Below are positions 24,639-32,805 of a DNA stretch of 45,352 nucleotides, piece by piece. Under the pieces are notes generated by a model. The model searched no databases. It was given only the letters and a program-made list of their open reading frames with translations, and was not told where the DNA came from. The DNA comes from Porphyromonadaceae bacterium UBA2751 (GTDB lineage: Bacteria; Bacteroidota; Bacteroidia; Bacteroidales; Muribaculaceae): contig DEJJ01000013.1 of assembly GCA_002353285.1 (NCBI GenBank), positions 1 through 45,352 of the forward strand, written 5' to 3'. Within the stretch, counting starts at the first letter, position 1. The number at the start of each line of letters is the position of its first letter. The position numbers and the translations under genes are program-made.

Positions 24639-26129
24639 ATGAAAAGATTACTCATTCTCATTACTGTGCTTGCTGCTGCACTCAGCGCCATGGCACAAAT
24701 CGAGCGCCCCAAGCTGGTGGTGGGTGTCGTGGTTGACCAAATGCGCTGGGACTATCTATATTACTACTATGAGGACTATGGTACCGATGGCCTGCGCAGG
24801 CTCTTGAACGAGGGCTACTCGTGCGAGAACACAATGATCAACTATGTGCCCACTGTCACGGCCATTGGCCACTCGAGCCTCTACACTGGCTCGGTGCCTT
24901 ACTTCCACGGCATTGCCGGCAACAGCTTCATGATTGATGGCAAGCGGGTGGGGAGCTGTGACGACCCAAGCGTCTACGGCATTGGCACCGATGGCAAGGC
25001 TGGACAGCGCTCGCCCAGGAACCTGCGTGCCACCACCATAGGCGATGAGCTCAAGCATGCCTTTGACTTTGAGTGCAAGGTGTTCAGCGTGGCCATCAAG
25101 GACCGCGCAGCAATCCTGCCTGGTGGTCACAGCGCCGATGCTGCCTACTGGTGGGATAGCGACGCAGGCCACTTTGTCACAAGTAGTTACTACATGGACC
25201 GCCTGCCTGGCTGGGTGGAGAAGTTTAACCGCAAGTACAACACTGAGCCTGGCTATAACCTCAACACCAGCAACGATGGTGTGACCTACACCTTCCGCAT
25301 GGCCGAGGCAATCATCGAGAATGAGAAACTGGGGCGTGGCAAGTACACCGACATGCTTGCCGTGAGCGTGTCGTCGACCGACGCCATTGCCCACACCTAC
25401 AGCACTCGTGGCCGAGAGAACTACGAGGTGTTCATGCGTCTTGACAAGGAACTGGCCCAGTTCTTCAAGGTGCTCGACAAGCAAGTGGGACGTGGCAACT
25501 ACCTGCTGTTCCTGAGTGCCGATCATGGTGGTGCTCACAACCCCAATTTCATGCGTGAGCATGGTCAGCCAGCAGGTGGCTGGGATTCGAGCGCGGCCCG
25601 CAAGGCAATGAACGACGCCATCATGGATGAGTGCGGTGTGCCTGGTGCGATCAAGGCCATCATGGACTATCGCATCTATCTCAACCACAATGCCATCGAT
25701 AGCGCAGATGTCGACCTGGAGCAGGTGAAAAAGGTGGCGCTCGATGTGCTGTCGCACGACGACGAGTTGGTGCTTGCTGCCGACTATGAGAAGCTGGAGC
25801 AAGCTTCAATTCCTGAAATTCTCAAGCAGCGACTCATCAATGGCTATCACCGCGGGCGCAGTGGCGACATCGTGGTCATGACTCAGGCTGGCTATCTGCC
25901 TTTTAAGGTCAAGAGCGACTACAAGGGCACTACTCATGGGGCGTGGAACCCTTACGACAGCCACATCCCTCTCGTGTTCATGGGCTGGCATGTGCCTCAC
26001 GGCTCGACCACCAAGCCCACCCGCATCGTCGACTTGGCTCCTACCATCTGTGCGATGCTTCACATCCAGATGCCTAATGCCTGCGTGGGCGATGCCATCA
26101 CTCTTGATGAGCCGTCAAGCAAGCGATGA
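24639..26129 (+). CDS. PafA-like alkaline phosphatase family protein
   Basis: This 496-residue exported phosphatase starts at the ATG of its signal peptide (MKRLLILITVLAAALSAMAQ). Active-site motifs of the alkaline phosphatase superfamily are in place: VVDQMRWDYL with metal ligand Asp33, PTVTAIGHSSLYTG with likely Thr74 nucleophile, SSTDAIAHTYS, SADHGGAHNP, and THGAWNPYDSHIPLVF for the last His ligand. PafA enzymes hydrolyse phosphate monoesters in the periplasm and support phosphate acquisition, and related family members act on diesters. It heads a run of three phosphatase genes. Confidence 0.92.
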   Translation: MKRLLILITVLAAALSAMAQIERPKLVVGVVVDQMRWDYLYYYYEDYGTDGLRRLLNEGYSCENTMINYVPTVTAIGHSSLYTGSVPYFHGIAGNSFMIDGKRVGSCDDPSVYGIGTDGKAGQRSPRNLRATTIGDELKHAFDFECKVFSVAIKDRAAILPGGHSADAAYWWDSDAGHFVTSSYYMDRLPGWVEKFNRKYNTEPGYNLNTSNDGVTYTFRMAEAIIENEKLGRGKYTDMLAVSVSSTDAIAHTYSTRGRENYEVFMRLDKELAQFFKVLDKQVGRGNYLLFLSADHGGAHNPNFMREHGQPAGGWDSSAARKAMNDAIMDECGVPGAIKAIMDYRIYLNHNAIDSADVDLEQVKKVALDVLSHDDELVLAADYEKLEQASIPEILKQRLINGYHRGRSGDIVVMTQAGYLPFKVKSDYKGTTHGAWNPYDSHIPLVFMGWHVPHGSTTKPTRIVDLAPTICAMLHIQMPNACVGDAITLDEPSSKR

Positions 26130-26137
26130 CGATTGGT

Positions 26138-26178
26138 TGACAACTCACAACTCACAACTCATAACTCATAACTCTTAT
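26138..26178 (+). repeat. Short heptad array between the alkaline phosphatase and the PAP2 gene
   Basis: Units CAACTCA three times, then TAACTCA and TAACTCT, follow about ten bases after the stop. The same words appear in the large array at 30.3-30.5 kb. Confidence 0.75.
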
Positions 26179-26191
26179 CGTGAATGGCTGG

Positions 26192-29017
26192 ATGAAACGT
26201 GTGTGCCTGTTGCTGGCGGTTATTGCCGTGGGCAAGGCTTGTGCTGCCGCTTATGATCAGTATGTCTCTGCTCACGACATGCCCAACCCAGTGCTTTATC
26301 TTCCTGGACCGCCCGATTCCACCATGATAATGCTCAATGGCGACCATGCACGCTGGATTTGGGGCAAAAGTCAGCGCAGCACGCCACGAGGCGAGGAAGC
26401 AAGTGGCGACACGAAATATGGCATTGTGCGCACAAGTGCTATCTACAGCAACATCCTGGGTGTCAACATCACCGAGGAGGGGACTCCTGCCATCTACCGC
26501 TTGATGGCTCGCGCAGGGGCGACTGGTGCTGGTGGCGTGTCGGCAATGAAGCACACCTACTTTCGCCGCAGGCCGTTCTTGGTCATGAACGAATCCACGT
26601 GGGGACTGTATGACTCACACGATAACCTCTTTAACAATAGTTCCTACCCATCATCGCACACAGCTTGTGGGTGGGGTACCGCATTGGCTCTTGCCGAGAT
26701 GGCGCCGCACCTGCAGGACACGATTCTCAGGCGTGGCTACGAGTATGGTATCAGCCGCGTGATAACCGGAGCGCACTGGTTGAGCGATGTGAATGCAGCT
26801 TTCTTGTGTGCCAGTGCAGCAATATCGCGGGCGCGCGTGTCGCCTGATTATCAAGCCGACCTCAAGGCCGCAAGGCAAGAGTACATGCAGCTCAAGGGCA
26901 TTAGCGAGAGTGAGTTGAGCACTAACGCTGCTCCCTCGGCTCTCAAGATTCTTGACGCCCCTGCGATGCCCGATTCCTATTTCTTTTATGGCGAGGTGGC
27001 TCCTTACTGGCAGGCTAAGCTGCTTCGTGACACCGACCGTGGCAGGCAGGCTGCGGCCGACGCTGATTTGAGCGATGATGCTATCCTGGCTGGCTTTGCT
27101 CCTTGTTTTGACATAGCTGTGTCGGCGGCTACCACTCCTCGCATTGTGTCGCTAATGAAGAACCTCAAGCTCATGCTGGGCTTGCATGCTGCGTCGATGA
27201 AGGGGCATTGGTTCCGTCCCAGGCCTTATGTGCAGCTGGCCGACGCCACCATCGTGCCTGGCGATGAGCAGGAGTATTTTAACGACTCGTCCTATCCATC
27301 GGGTCATGCTGTGATTGGGTGGGGGCTGGCTTTGGCTCTCTCGGAGGTGATGCCTCAGTGCCAGAATGCCATTCTCAAGCGGGGCTACGATTTTGGATGG
27401 AGCCGGGTGATTGCTGGCTACCACTATCCTGGCGATGTGCAGGCTGGTTGGGTGATGGCTGCGTGCCTGATGAGCAAGATGCACAATGAGGCCTATTTCA
27501 ACTCAATGCTTGAGGCCGCTAAGCAAGAATATGCCTCGGTTAAAGCTCAGCAAGGCACTGCTGCTACAACGATGGCTCTGTCACAATCGTCGTTCCTGCC
27601 CGTGCCGCCCGACTCGACTGATGTGGGCTTTGCTGGCGACTTCTACCGCTGGATTTGGGGCAAGCACCAGCGTGACACCGAGCTGGGTGGGCTTGCTCGC
27701 AATGATGTGCAAGGTGGCATCGACCGCTTGTGTAGTATCTTTGGCGATGTGATGGGGGTGGATATCAGCGAGAGCGATGCTCCGGCAATCTACAGTTTCC
27801 TCGACCGTGCTGCTCAAGCTGGGCGCAACAGTGCCGAGGCTCTGAGTGTTAATGCCATGCGCAAGCGCCCCTTTGTGCTCATGAATGAGCAGCCCTGGGG
27901 CTTCGATGGCTCGCAACCACAGTTGACCGACACTGCACATCACCCCTCGGTGCATGCTGCCATGACGTGGACTGCAGCGCTGGCAATGGCACAAATGGCA
28001 CCTAACAAGCAGGATACTATCCTGGCAAGGGCTTTGCAGTGTGCCAGTAGTGAGGTGATTGCGGGAATTTCTTGGCAGAGCGATGTGGATGAGGCAATGG
28101 TTGGTGCCACCCTGGCTCTGACGCAGTTGTGGGCCGATAGCGAGCATCAGGCTCTGCTGGATGCTGCACGCAGTGAATACTTGCAGCTCACTGGGCTCAC
28201 TGAGGCCGATCTCAAGGTGTCTTACCCCTCAATGGTGGAGCTGCTGGGTGTGCCTGCTGGCGTTGACGATGTGCACATGGCAGGCGACATTGAAACTTAC
28301 TGGCAGTGCAAGCCTTTGCGCTCGACCGAGCGGGGTGCACTGGCACTGGCCGACGCGTCGTTAAGCGATGAATACTTTGCAAGCATCTATGGCGATTGCT
28401 TGCCACGAGTGAATATTACCGAAGAAAACACACCTGCCATCTTCAATTTTATTAAGTTGATTAAGTTCTTGCTCAACTCCCAAGCCACATTGATGAAGGG
28501 AAGCGCGCCATCGCGCAAGCGTCCTTACAGGCAGTATAATGAAAACTATCCGTATGGCGGCGAGGAGTGGCAACTCTTTCCCACATCGTCTTGGCCCTCG
28601 CGTCACGCACTGGTAGGGTGGGGGCTGGCAATGGCGATGGCGCAGGTAGCGCCTGAGTGTGGCGAGGCTCTCTTGCAGCGTGCCCATGCCTACAGTGAGG
28701 GACGCATGATAACTGGCTTTGCTTATGCCAGCGACGTGAGAGCAGCCATGATAGCGTCGCAGTGCTACTTGAACAAGCTGTTTAATGAATCTGTTTTTAA
28801 ATCATTGATTGACGAAGCCAAGCTGGAATATCGCCAGCTGAGCAGTGTTGGCGATGTGAACGGCGATGGCAGCGTGACAAGCGTCGACATCACCGCCCTC
28901 TACAACTGGCTCCTCGATGGTGACGGCAGCCACATCGTCAACGGCGACCAGGATGGCGATGGCAAGATCACCGCAGCCGACATCACCGTCGTCTACAACA
29001 TCCTCTTGGGTAATTAA
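26192..29017 (+). CDS. Four-domain PAP2 / class-A acid phosphatase-like protein with dockerin
   Basis: This 941-residue exported protein begins at ATG 26192, since the GTG at 26180 would add residues before the signal peptide (1-20). It has four PAP2-type domains (about 45-235, 265-450, 480-665, 697-880) and a dockerin (about 887-940). Domains 1 and 2 have the complete motif: Lys120/Arg127-Pro, PSSH 153-156, SR 188-189, His195, Asp199; and Lys337/Arg344-Pro, PSGH 369-372, SR 404-405, His411, Asp415. Domain 3 has PSVH but Glu621 and Ser627 replace Arg and the nucleophilic His. Domain 4 has PSRH and Arg838 but Ala844 in place of His. It overlaps the convergent histidine phosphatase gene by 4 bp. 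The substrate is unknown and is probably phosphate monoesters. Confidence 0.92.
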   Translation: MKRVCLLLAVIAVGKACAAAYDQYVSAHDMPNPVLYLPGPPDSTMIMLNGDHARWIWGKSQRSTPRGEEASGDTKYGIVRTSAIYSNILGVNITEEGTPAIYRLMARAGATGAGGVSAMKHTYFRRRPFLVMNESTWGLYDSHDNLFNNSSYPSSHTACGWGTALALAEMAPHLQDTILRRGYEYGISRVITGAHWLSDVNAAFLCASAAISRARVSPDYQADLKAARQEYMQLKGISESELSTNAAPSALKILDAPAMPDSYFFYGEVAPYWQAKLLRDTDRGRQAAADADLSDDAILAGFAPCFDIAVSAATTPRIVSLMKNLKLMLGLHAASMKGHWFRPRPYVQLADATIVPGDEQEYFNDSSYPSGHAVIGWGLALALSEVMPQCQNAILKRGYDFGWSRVIAGYHYPGDVQAGWVMAACLMSKMHNEAYFNSMLEAAKQEYASVKAQQGTAATTMALSQSSFLPVPPDSTDVGFAGDFYRWIWGKHQRDTELGGLARNDVQGGIDRLCSIFGDVMGVDISESDAPAIYSFLDRAAQAGRNSAEALSVNAMRKRPFVLMNEQPWGFDGSQPQLTDTAHHPSVHAAMTWTAALAMAQMAPNKQDTILARALQCASSEVIAGISWQSDVDEAMVGATLALTQLWADSEHQALLDAARSEYLQLTGLTEADLKVSYPSMVELLGVPAGVDDVHMAGDIETYWQCKPLRSTERGALALADASLSDEYFASIYGDCLPRVNITEENTPAIFNFIKLIKFLLNSQATLMKGSAPSRKRPYRQYNENYPYGGEEWQLFPTSSWPSRHALVGWGLAMAMAQVAPECGEALLQRAHAYSEGRMITGFAYASDVRAAMIASQCYLNKLFNESVFKSLIDEAKLEYRQLSSVGDVNGDGSVTSVDITALYNWLLDGDGSHIVNGDQDGDGKITAADITVVYNILLGN

Positions 29018-30309
29018 TTGAGTGAGGTTCCAATGCGGCTCATGAAGTGGGCACGCACGTCGCGCCAGTGATAATAGGGGGCGCAATCGGTAGCGATGGG
29101 CAGGCTTGCCTCGTGCTCGTTGAGCAATATCTTGACCAGGATGTCGTCGCTGCCAGCCTTGCGGTAGTAAATGATTTGGATGTTGGCGGCCATGGGGAAC
29201 ACCTCGTAGGAGCGCCAATGCTCGGCCAGCGTCGCAAGGTCGCTGGTTGAGTAGTCCATTCCGTTGAGGCCCATCAGGCACACGGTGGGCAGCACCACGC
29301 TCTCATGCCCGAAGCGCAGCGTTGCACTGTTACGGCCGCTGGCAATGGCTCGGTCGGCGGCCTCAATGAAGTTTAGCAGCAGGTGGCGGTGGGCCAGTGC
29401 GCCAGTGTGATGGGTGATGGGAGTGTCGCCTGAGTAGAGGTACCAGCGTGCATTGTTGTAGGTCCAGATGAGGGTGGCATCATCGGCGGTGAACACTCCG
29501 GTGTAGAGGTCGATGTTCTCAAAGTCGTGATGACTCTGCATGTTGCTCACCACGTCAAAGAGGCGCATCACCAAGGTGAAGGCGTCGCCAATGCTGTCGC
29601 GCACGAATTTCTTGTCATTGAACAGGCGCGACGTGATTGTCTCAAGTCTTTTGGGTGTGAAGAGTTTTGCCTTCATGGCTTCGACAGCAGGCCTGGCGGC
29701 ACGTTGGGCTGCTATTGCTGCGGTGTCGCGGTAGTTCATGTAGTACATGTCGTGCTCGCTGGCGTCGGTGGTGATGCTGAGCTGTGGGTTGAGCGACTTG
29801 AGTGTGCTCGTGGCGTTGAGCATCGACAGGATGCAGCGAATCACCACTGTGGAGCGGGCATCAACGTGGGCATCGCCTTGCCACACCTCGGGGAAGTTGA
29901 GGAACATGCGCTTGGCAATGCGCTGGTGCTGCTCGGCACCAATGTCGCTGAGCTCGCCCAGTCGCTTGTCTGATGCCTTGAGTATCGTGCGGCATGCTTC
30001 CAGCACTTGCTTGCCACGCTTTGTGAGCTTGCCATTGCGTTCGGCCTTGGTGAGCTGTTCCACAGGGATGGAATAGTCCTTTGGGTCGATGAGCCATCGG
30101 CTGCCATGACGGCCGTAATGGTTGATGAAGAAGGGCTGGTAACCATTGGGAGCTGGTGTGAGCTGTGGCAGCTCGCTGTCGGGGTAGGCAAGGTAGTTAT
30201 TGGCACTGAGGCGAATATTGCTTTTAAACACCTCATCCACGCTAGTGCGTGCTGTCACTGCTGGCGTAAGCAGCAGCAATGCTAGTATTAATGACGATAA
30301 TCGTTTCAT
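29014..30309 (-). CDS. Histidine acid phosphatase (clade 2)
   Basis: This 431-residue exported enzyme has a signal peptide at 1-20 and the clade-2 histidine phosphatase hallmark FINHYGRHGSRW, with catalytic Arg67 and His68. Toward the C-terminus, LRFGHESVVLP supplies the second catalytic His, with Glu in place of the more usual Asp proton donor (HE for HD). The family includes phytases and multiple inositol polyphosphate phosphatases as well as general acid phosphatases, so phytate is a reasonable but unproven substrate. It is transcribed toward the PAP2 gene and lies downstream of manA across a 242-bp heptad array that leaves no clear promoter of its own. Confidence 0.9.
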   Translation of the reverse strand: MKRLSSLILALLLLTPAVTARTSVDEVFKSNIRLSANNYLAYPDSELPQLTPAPNGYQPFFINHYGRHGSRWLIDPKDYSIPVEQLTKAERNGKLTKRGKQVLEACRTILKASDKRLGELSDIGAEQHQRIAKRMFLNFPEVWQGDAHVDARSTVVIRCILSMLNATSTLKSLNPQLSITTDASEHDMYYMNYRDTAAIAAQRAARPAVEAMKAKLFTPKRLETITSRLFNDKKFVRDSIGDAFTLVMRLFDVVSNMQSHHDFENIDLYTGVFTADDATLIWTYNNARWYLYSGDTPITHHTGALAHRHLLLNFIEAADRAIASGRNSATLRFGHESVVLPTVCLMGLNGMDYSTSDLATLAEHWRSYEVFPMAANIQIIYYRKAGSDDILVKILLNEHEASLPIATDCAPYYHWRDVRAHFMSRIGTSLN

Positions 30310-30551
30310 AATAGTTGTGAGTTGAGAGTGAGAGTTGAGAGTGAGAGTTGAGAGTGAGAGTTGAGAGTTTTGATTTCTGAGTTGTGAGTCCTGAGTTGTG
30401 AGTCCTGAGTTGTGAGTTGTGAGTTGAGAGTGAGAGTTGAGAGTTTTGTTTTCTGAGTCCTGAGTTGTGAGTTGTGAGTTGTGAGTTTTGAATTATGCAT
30501 TATGAATTGAACATTGTGCATTGTGCATTGAACATTGTGCATTATGCATTA
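30310..30551 (-). repeat. Large mixed heptad array between manA and the histidine phosphatase
   Basis: Nearly the whole 242-bp spacer is built of 7-nt units. Next to the manA stop the minus-strand words are GCACAAT/GTTCAAT/GCATAAT, and toward the phosphatase they become CAACTCA, GACTCAG and CTCTCAA types. One segment has a 13-nt period (7+6). Both families of words recur separately at 32.6 kb and 26.1 kb. Confidence 0.85.
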
Positions 30552-31535
30552 TTAAACTGTTGCAGTAATGATTGTGGCTTTGCCCTTGAAGTCGAGGCTG
30601 TGCACGCATGCTGGTGCGAGTAGCGACTCGCCCCGCTTGAAGTCCTGCAGAGTGCCGTTGCCGCAGTCGACCGTGCAATGCCCCTCCACACACATCATGC
30701 ACAGGAAGGCATCATGAGGCATGGGCAGGTGATAACTGCCGTCAACGATGATGCGGTCAACATCGAAGAAGATGCTGCTTATCAGGCGAATGTTGCCCGA
30801 ACGGTTAGGATAGTGTCGCAGGCAGTCGCGGCTCACGGTGTAGTCGATGGCATCGATGGCGAGATCGGTGTGCAGCTGGCGTGGCTTGCCGTCGCTGTCG
30901 ATGCGGTCGAAGTCATACACGCGGTAGGTGATGTCGCTTGCCTGTTGCACCTCGAGCAGCAGGTTGCCGGCGCCAATGGAGTGGATGCGCCCTGCTGGCA
31001 GGAAAAAGATGTCGCCCTCGTGGGTTTCGTGCCGGGCAAGCACGTCGAGCAAGGTGCCGTCGTGCATGTGCTCGAGGTACTCCTGTGGGGTGATGGTGCG
31101 GCTCATGCCGGCAAGCAGCGATGCCCCTGGCTCAGCGTCGATGATGTACCACATCTCGGTCTTGCCGCTGCAACCGTGGCGGCGGCGCGCCAGGTCGTCG
31201 TCGGGATGGACTTGAACCGAGAGGTCTTTGCTGGCATCGATGAATTTCACGAGCAGTGGGAAGTTGTCGCCGTGCTTGCGCCACACGCGGCCACCCACGA
31301 GCTGCTCGCGGTAGCGCTTAATGAGCGTGTTGAGGCTCGCCCCTGCGTGCTGGCCCGATGCCACGATGCTCTCATGCCCTTTCAGCCCCGAGATTTCCCA
31401 GCTCTCGCCCACATTGTGAGAGTGGATGTCAATGCCCTTGAAGGCGGCAATCTTGTCGCCACCCCACAGCACGTTCTTCAGGTTCAGGCTGAACTTGAAC
31501 AACTGCTTGCGCAATATCTCTTTGTCTCTGGGCAT
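30552..31535 (-). CDS. manA: Mannose-6-phosphate isomerase, class I
   Basis: ManA interconverts mannose-6-phosphate and fructose-6-phosphate, feeding GDP-mannose synthesis and mannose use. The 327-residue length fits the short class I form of Bacteroidota. Zinc-site and active-site segments are present: SVQVHPDDDLARRRHG, GKTEMWYIIDAEPGA, PAGRIHSIGAGNLLLEVQQ and ASDITYRVYDFDR, the last carrying the catalytic Arg. There is no signal peptide. The gene has a plausible promoter inside or beside a dispersed repeat element upstream. Confidence 0.95.
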   Translation of the reverse strand: MPRDKEILRKQLFKFSLNLKNVLWGGDKIAAFKGIDIHSHNVGESWEISGLKGHESIVASGQHAGASLNTLIKRYREQLVGGRVWRKHGDNFPLLVKFIDASKDLSVQVHPDDDLARRRHGCSGKTEMWYIIDAEPGASLLAGMSRTITPQEYLEHMHDGTLLDVLARHETHEGDIFFLPAGRIHSIGAGNLLLEVQQASDITYRVYDFDRIDSDGKPRQLHTDLAIDAIDYTVSRDCLRHYPNRSGNIRLISSIFFDVDRIIVDGSYHLPMPHDAFLCMMCVEGHCTVDCGNGTLQDFKRGESLLAPACVHSLDFKGKATIITATV

Positions 31536-31560
31536 GTGGTGAAGGGTTATTACAAAAGTG

Positions 31561-31579
31561 CAAAATTAGTGCAAAATTA
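31561..31579 (-). promoter_or_regulatory. Duplicated -7 boxes upstream of manA
   Basis: Minus-strand TAATTTTG occurs twice (31561-31568 and 31572-31579), as part of an 11-nt direct repeat GTGCAAAATTA. The nearer box would start a leader of about 20 nt. No clean -33 partner is visible. Confidence 0.4.
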
Positions 31580-31651
31580 GTGCAAACCGAGCGAAATACA
31601 AAATCAAGAACCCAGTTTTTGATTTTTATTCTGTGAGGTGCGGCCTAATTT
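31574..31651 (+). repeat. Dispersed intergenic element, copy upstream of manA
   Basis: It is bounded by the inverted AAATTAG (31574-31580) and CTAATTT (31645-31651), and is nearly identical to the 24.4-kb copy over its first 54 bases, including the AAAATCAA/TTGATTTT stem. The last quarter differs slightly (CTGTGAGGTGCGG against TCCGAGGTGCAG). Confidence 0.8.
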
Positions 31652-31829
31652 ATCGAAATTACTGTTTTTTTCTGGATATTGGGTGATGATGGTTTTTAAA
31701 CTTTCTTTTGTGGGTGGGCGTAACGGGCAAGTGGCTTTGCCCGGGTTGATGAAATTTACACAAATTGTATTAACAATAAAAAAAACTTAACAATTCATTT
31801 CGCAAGCAAGAAAAATAAAATTTATAGAC

Positions 31830-31837
31830 TAACTTTG
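31830..31837 (+). promoter_or_regulatory. -7 box of the 238-residue membrane protein gene
   Basis: TAACTTTG fully matches the consensus and lies 38 bases before the ATG at 31876. An A-rich stretch occupies the spacer, and the -33 element is not sharp. Confidence 0.55.
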
Positions 31838-31875
31838 CAAAGTTTTTTTGGAATTGAGCTTGAGTGCACATTGTG

Positions 31876-32592
31876 ATGAGCGACAAGAATAAGAAAATAT
31901 TATGGTGGATAGCAGGGGCGACTGTGGTTGCTCTGCTGTCGATGTATATTTTTGTCAAGCCAGTGCACAAGTGGGTGAACACGCTCATTGGCAAGAATGA
32001 GAAGGTGTATCCGCAGCCCGAGAAGAATAAAGGGGGTGGCGATGCCGAGTATGAATATGGCGCGCCAGTGGAGAACATCGAGGGTGAGATAATCGATGTG
32101 CCTCGCGACTCTATCCTGGACAGCCTGCTCAGGGCCGACACGGCGATGGTGGGTGTGGTGCGTCCCATCGATGGCCCTGCTCCTGCTCATGTGGAGGGGT
32201 TTGGCGAGGGCCCACTCCCTCCTGCTCCCAGCGAGGAAAACATGCCCAACAAGGCTGGTGAGAGCGAGGCCGATGAGAAGGAGCTTGAGCAACTCGAGAA
32301 CATGTTGCCATCGCTTGAGGAGATTGTGGACATCGAGCAGCACACGAGCACTAACGCTGCCGTGAGCAAGAAGATTGTGGCTTGCCGCAATGCCTACAAC
32401 AAGCTGGTGGCTTGCTACAAGGAGTATCGTGCTGAGCCCACTGCGAAACTCAAGGCCGATGGCAAGAAGCAGAAAGAGGCGCTGCTGAACTCGCTGTCGC
32501 AACTGATGAAACTGTCGCAGACTAACAACGACGAGGCAGGCATGGAAGAAGCTGCCGACCTGCGGCGTGAGGTCAACAAAATGGAGTTCTAA
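31876..32592 (+). CDS. Single-span membrane protein of unknown function
   Basis: This protein has 238 residues from the ATG at 31876. The GTG at 31864 would add four residues before the membrane anchor and is less likely. A cytoplasmic MSDKNKKIL leads into one transmembrane segment (about 10-28). Then come a proline- and acid-rich linker (about 45-140) and a C-terminal helical, probably coiled-coil region (about 145-238) with many Lys, Glu and Leu. I do not recognise the family. It is followed directly by the longest heptad array and then the YfhO gene, in the same direction. Confidence 0.75.
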   Translation: MSDKNKKILWWIAGATVVALLSMYIFVKPVHKWVNTLIGKNEKVYPQPEKNKGGGDAEYEYGAPVENIEGEIIDVPRDSILDSLLRADTAMVGVVRPIDGPAPAHVEGFGEGPLPPAPSEENMPNKAGESEADEKELEQLENMLPSLEEIVDIEQHTSTNAAVSKKIVACRNAYNKLVACYKEYRAEPTAKLKADGKKQKEALLNSLSQLMKLSQTNNDEAGMEEAADLRREVNKMEF

Positions 32593-32760
32593 GCACAATG
32601 CAGAATGCACAATGCAGAATGCACAATGCACAATGCACAATGTTCAATTCATAATGCACAATGCACAATGCACAATGCAGAATGCACAATGTTCAATTCA
32701 TAATGCATAATGCACAATGCACAATGCACAATGCATAATGCAGAATGCATAATGCACACA
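32593..32760 (+). repeat. Perfect-register heptad array, about 24 units
   Basis: Starting on the base after the stop codon, the sequence reads in unbroken 7-nt register: GCACAAT and GCAGAAT alternate, with GTTCAAT followed by TCATAAT appearing twice, and GCATAAT near the end. The unit consensus is G-C-A-N-A-A-T. There is no spacer sequence. Confidence 0.92.
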
Positions 32761-32805
32761 ACTTAATTCCGCCAACAGATATAAAACACTTAATATACAA
32801 TATTG

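Noticed and set aside
24756..25802. 348-residue minus-strand frame opposite the alkaline phosphatase
   Set aside because: It has no family features and is fully overlapped by a gene with intact active-site motifs.
30306..30542. Minus-strand frame reading as repeated MHNVQ and HNSQL units
   Set aside because: It is a translation of the heptad array. Three 7-nt units give seven codons, which creates a false repeat protein.
31900..32640. 246-residue minus-strand frame opposite the 238-residue membrane protein gene
   Set aside because: Its start lies in the heptad array and it has no domain, while the plus-strand gene has a membrane anchor and a promoter.
32593..32760. Possible CRISPR array
   Set aside because: Units are 7 nt with no spacers, and there are no cas genes.
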